From assembly GCA_024401305.1 (NCBI GenBank), contig JAKSLI010000010.1:1-64000 (forward strand): 64,000 bases of DNA. Direction: 5' to 3'. Positions 62,115-64,000 of the stretch are shown piece by piece (within the stretch, counting starts at the first letter, position 1; each line of letters opens with the position of its first letter). Position numbers and translations under genes: made by a program. The notes under the pieces were generated by a model. It was not told the DNA's origin and did not search any database. It worked only from the letters and a program-made list of their open reading frames with translations. Source of the stretch: Bacteroidaceae bacterium (GTDB lineage: Bacteria; Bacteroidota; Bacteroidia; Bacteroidales; Bacteroidaceae).

Positions 62115-63069
62115 TAGACTTCCACAACACTGCTGCTTCCGTTTGTTGCTCACCATGGTTTTCTGCCTGTCGCTGCAAGCGGCTTATCCGCAGAGCACAT
62201 GGGAAAGGATGAAGCGCAAGGCGAAGAGTGCGTGGAACTCGGATACACGCCGCAATCTGTGGGAAAAGACGAAGGAGAAGGCTTCTGCGGTCACGGAATC
62301 GGAGATGCTGAAATCGTTCGAATACACGGTGCCTGTAACCAATCGCAGCTTCTACAACCTAGTGCCTGACGAGTATCTTTTGCCTTACAGCGAGCAGCAG
62401 TATCAGTCATACATCGGGAGCAGCAGGGCTTGTACGGACAGCAAGCAGAAGGCTCAGGTGGAACGCGTCTCACGGCGACTGATAACTGCCACGGAAAGAC
62501 TCCTGCGCAACGATGGCAGAGGGGATGAACTGGCGGGCTTCAACTGGAAAATCAATGTGGTAATGAGCTCTGAGATAAACGCCTTCTGCATGCCTGGCGG
62601 AAAGATTGTGGTCTATACCGGTATTCTGCCTGTTGCTGGCGATGATGCTTCGTTGGCGTGTGTGGTGGGTCATGAGATAGCACATGCATTGGCAAAGCAC
62701 AGCTCGGAGCAGCTTACGAAGCGACTGCTGACAACAGTAGGCGTGGCTGCACTCTATTCCATCCTTACAAGCGACGACATGAGCAGTACGCAACGCGGCA
62801 TGGCAGGCATTCTCGCGGCTTCAGGCATCACGCTTGCTAACTTGAAATTCTCACGCATGAATGAGACAGAGGCTGACAGACTGGGATTGATAATAGCTGC
62901 CATGGCAGGTTATGATCCGTCGGTTGCCGTCGGTTTCTGGCAACGAATGGGTGCGAAGAGTTCGCTGAAAACTTCCCGCGATTGGTTCTCTACTCATCCT
63001 TCAAATACGAACAGAATAAATAATATCAAGAAGTTTATTCCGGAAGCGAAGAAGTATTTGGGGAGGTGA
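62098..63069 (+). CDS. M48 family metalloprotease, exported
   Basis: 323 residues. From the ATG at 62098 the N-terminus (MTTRNNRLPQ, then a hydrophobic LLLTMVFCLSLQAAYPQ) is a good signal peptide; a later ATG at 62155 would leave it without its charged region. The catalytic HEIAHALAKH (HExxH) falls near residue 200 and the third zinc ligand in MNETEADRLG near 255. It resembles LoiP/BepA-type periplasmic proteases that remove misfolded outer membrane proteins. The first mature part (WERMKRKAKSAWNSDTRRN) is basic and coiled. The start choice is the main uncertainty. Confidence 0.85.
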   Translation: MTTRNNRLPQHCCFRLLLTMVFCLSLQAAYPQSTWERMKRKAKSAWNSDTRRNLWEKTKEKASAVTESEMLKSFEYTVPVTNRSFYNLVPDEYLLPYSEQQYQSYIGSSRACTDSKQKAQVERVSRRLITATERLLRNDGRGDELAGFNWKINVVMSSEINAFCMPGGKIVVYTGILPVAGDDASLACVVGHEIAHALAKHSSEQLTKRLLTTVGVAALYSILTSDDMSSTQRGMAGILAASGITLANLKFSRMNETEADRLGLIIAAMAGYDPSVAVGFWQRMGAKSSLKTSRDWFSTHPSNTNRINNIKKFIPEAKKYLGR

Positions 63070-63117
63070 TTATTGAGTAATGACTATTGACTATTGAGTA
63101 ATGACTCAAAGCAAAAA

Positions 63118-63187
63118 AGGGCGAAGGTTTCTGAGTTGTAACCATTGGAATGAATCCTTTGGAAAACGGCTCAGAAATCTTCGCCCT
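63118..63187. terminator. Bidirectional terminator-like long hairpin
   Basis: AGGGCGAAGGTTTCTGAG (63118-63135) pairs with CTCAGAAATCTTCGCCCT (63170-63187) with a single mismatch; a second smaller stem lies in the loop. It separates the M48 gene from the convergent secreted-protein gene. Confidence 0.8.
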
Positions 63188-63228
63188 AATTTCTATGTGA
63201 AAGAGTCTATTGTAAGTGGGGTAGGGGG

Positions 63229-64000
63229 TTATCTTATGAATTTCTTTCCATTCTTGATAATCAATCCCTTGGCATCCTTGCTGACGCGCTGACCAGCGAG
63301 GTTGTAGTAATTCTGCATGGTGTGTGCCTCATTACGGACTGTCTTGATGCCTGTAGCATTACCTTCGATGAGGATATCGTCGATAGCTACAGGAACACCG
63401 CCTGTGCCGATGGCTTCTGTGAGGAAGCGTATCTTGCCCTTGGCTGCGTTTTTGAGTGCTGGGAGAGCGACTGTTACCTCGTGCCAACCGTCTTCTGTCG
63501 CATTGCCGATATTGATTGTCTCGGCTGTTGCGAACTTTGTGCCGTCAGTTGAAGTCTGAACCTTGAGAGAGACTGGAGAACCACCCTGTTGCCAGTCGTA
63601 GAGCCAGAATGTGAGGAGTGGCGATTCTGCCGCTGAGAAATCGATGGTGCCGGATGTGAATGAATCCCACTGGTTGAGATTTCCCCAAGGACTGTAGAAA
63701 GCATAAAGCAATCCCTTGCCGCTGTGTGGCTTGACTTCCTTGTCGTTTGCGTATGTGTTCTGACCTATCTGCCATGCGCAGAAATAACCGTTAGATTCCT
63801 TTACCCATGTAGAGTGCTTGGTAGTTGTGTTGCCCCATTGGTCGAGTGGCACGTCGAAGTTCTCTGAGAATGGGAGAGTGGAAGCAGGACCAACAACGAT
63901 TTGGTTGGAACATGTAGGATAGCCTTCGCCGTAAGGACTCTTTGCCGTAATGATATAAACGAACTTGCTTTCCTCGGTGAAAGTCGTCTTGTCAGTTACG
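63229..64000 (-). CDS. Secreted multidomain protein, C-terminal part (runs off the window)
   Basis: The frame stays open from the stop at 63229 to the window edge, at least 256 residues, so the N-terminus lies beyond 64000. From the N-terminal side: an end of a fibronectin-III-like domain (FVYIITAKSPYGEGYPTCSN), the start of a jelly-roll/MAM-like domain (TLPFSENFD), the domain itself (FYSPWGNLNQWDSFTSGTIDFS ... LKVQTSTDGTKF ... GWHEVTVALP ... IAIDDILIEG-like), and the tail YNLAGQRVSKDAKGLIIKNGKKFIR, the C-terminal pattern found on many secreted Prevotella proteins. The role is probably binding or degrading host or dietary polymers; the catalytic part is not visible. Confidence 0.8.
   Translation of the reverse strand, partial: VTDKTTFTEESKFVYIITAKSPYGEGYPTCSNQIVVGPASTLPFSENFDVPLDQWGNTTTKHSTWVKESNGYFCAWQIGQNTYANDKEVKPHSGKGLLYAFYSPWGNLNQWDSFTSGTIDFSAAESPLLTFWLYDWQQGGSPVSLKVQTSTDGTKFATAETINIGNATEDGWHEVTVALPALKNAAKGKIRFLTEAIGTGGVPVAIDDILIEGNATGIKTVRNEAHTMQNYYNLAGQRVSKDAKGLIIKNGKKFIR

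Overview
The window looks like a chromosomal segment of a Bacteroidales bacterium, most likely Prevotella or a close relative. Supporting evidence: at least ten genes are preceded by the Bacteroidetes -7 promoter element TAnnTTTG (usually TAACTTTG followed by gca); the partial secreted protein at the right end has the Prevotella-style 'YNLAGQRV...GKKFI' tail; and families typical of this group occur (DUF5020, EpsG-type Wzy, outer membrane barrels). No rRNA, tRNA, CRISPR array, transposase or phage gene was recognised.

Layout. 1-2400: a small accessory patch with a palindrome-rich non-coding start, an AbiEii-type nucleotidyltransferase overlapping a DUF6922 partner, an unrecognised gene and a Panacea-domain protein (possible toxin-antitoxin genes). 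2480-11554: housekeeping genes, namely an S9 peptidase, then the ychF-lgt-yitT-rdgB run on the minus strand, an M20 hydrolase, and divergent from it a long-chain acyl-CoA synthetase. 11609-12286: a lipoprotein with a CxxC/CxxC module. 12283-51837: a surface polysaccharide locus of nearly 40 kb. 51872-56049: umuC and a purine-salvage operon (xpt, permease, DUF5020 channel). 56143-64000: ordinary genes (nif3-like, zinc ribbon protein, comM/yifB, M48 protease) and a truncated secreted protein.

The polysaccharide locus has two divergent arms. The minus arm (17002 to 12283) holds a Wzx-type flippase, an F420-hydrogenase-beta-like protein, a polysaccharide pyruvyltransferase-like protein and a GT2. 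The plus arm, starting from a promoter near 17713, carries CapD/PglF-like dehydratase, galE, glf, a run of glycosyltransferases, two membrane acyltransferases, a kinase/nucleotidyltransferase/HAD group, an EpsG-type polymerase, a PglC-like initiating transferase with a PglD-like acetyltransferase, an ACP/ketoreductase/ketosynthase III/GNAT cassette, a deacetylase, two LicD proteins interleaved with two paralogous GNATs, a cytidylyltransferase-dehydrogenase fusion, a class V aminotransferase, a DegT aminotransferase and a plug-less outer membrane barrel. My reading is a Wzx/Wzy glycan started on a bacillosamine-like sugar, containing galactofuranose, carrying a locus-made short acyl group (possibly 3-hydroxybutyryl) and LicD-transferred phospho-substituents. 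That chemistry is inference.

A second theme is repeats. A C/G-rich palindromic repeat, often in inverted pairs, occurs between genes and also in frame inside genes (twice in the M20 hydrolase, once in the lipoprotein N-terminus, probably once in the Nif3-like gene). A different non-coding unit of about 400 bp occurs at 17113-17523 and 61383-61777, bounded at both ends by hairpins built on GTAAGCAAA / TTTGCTTAC.
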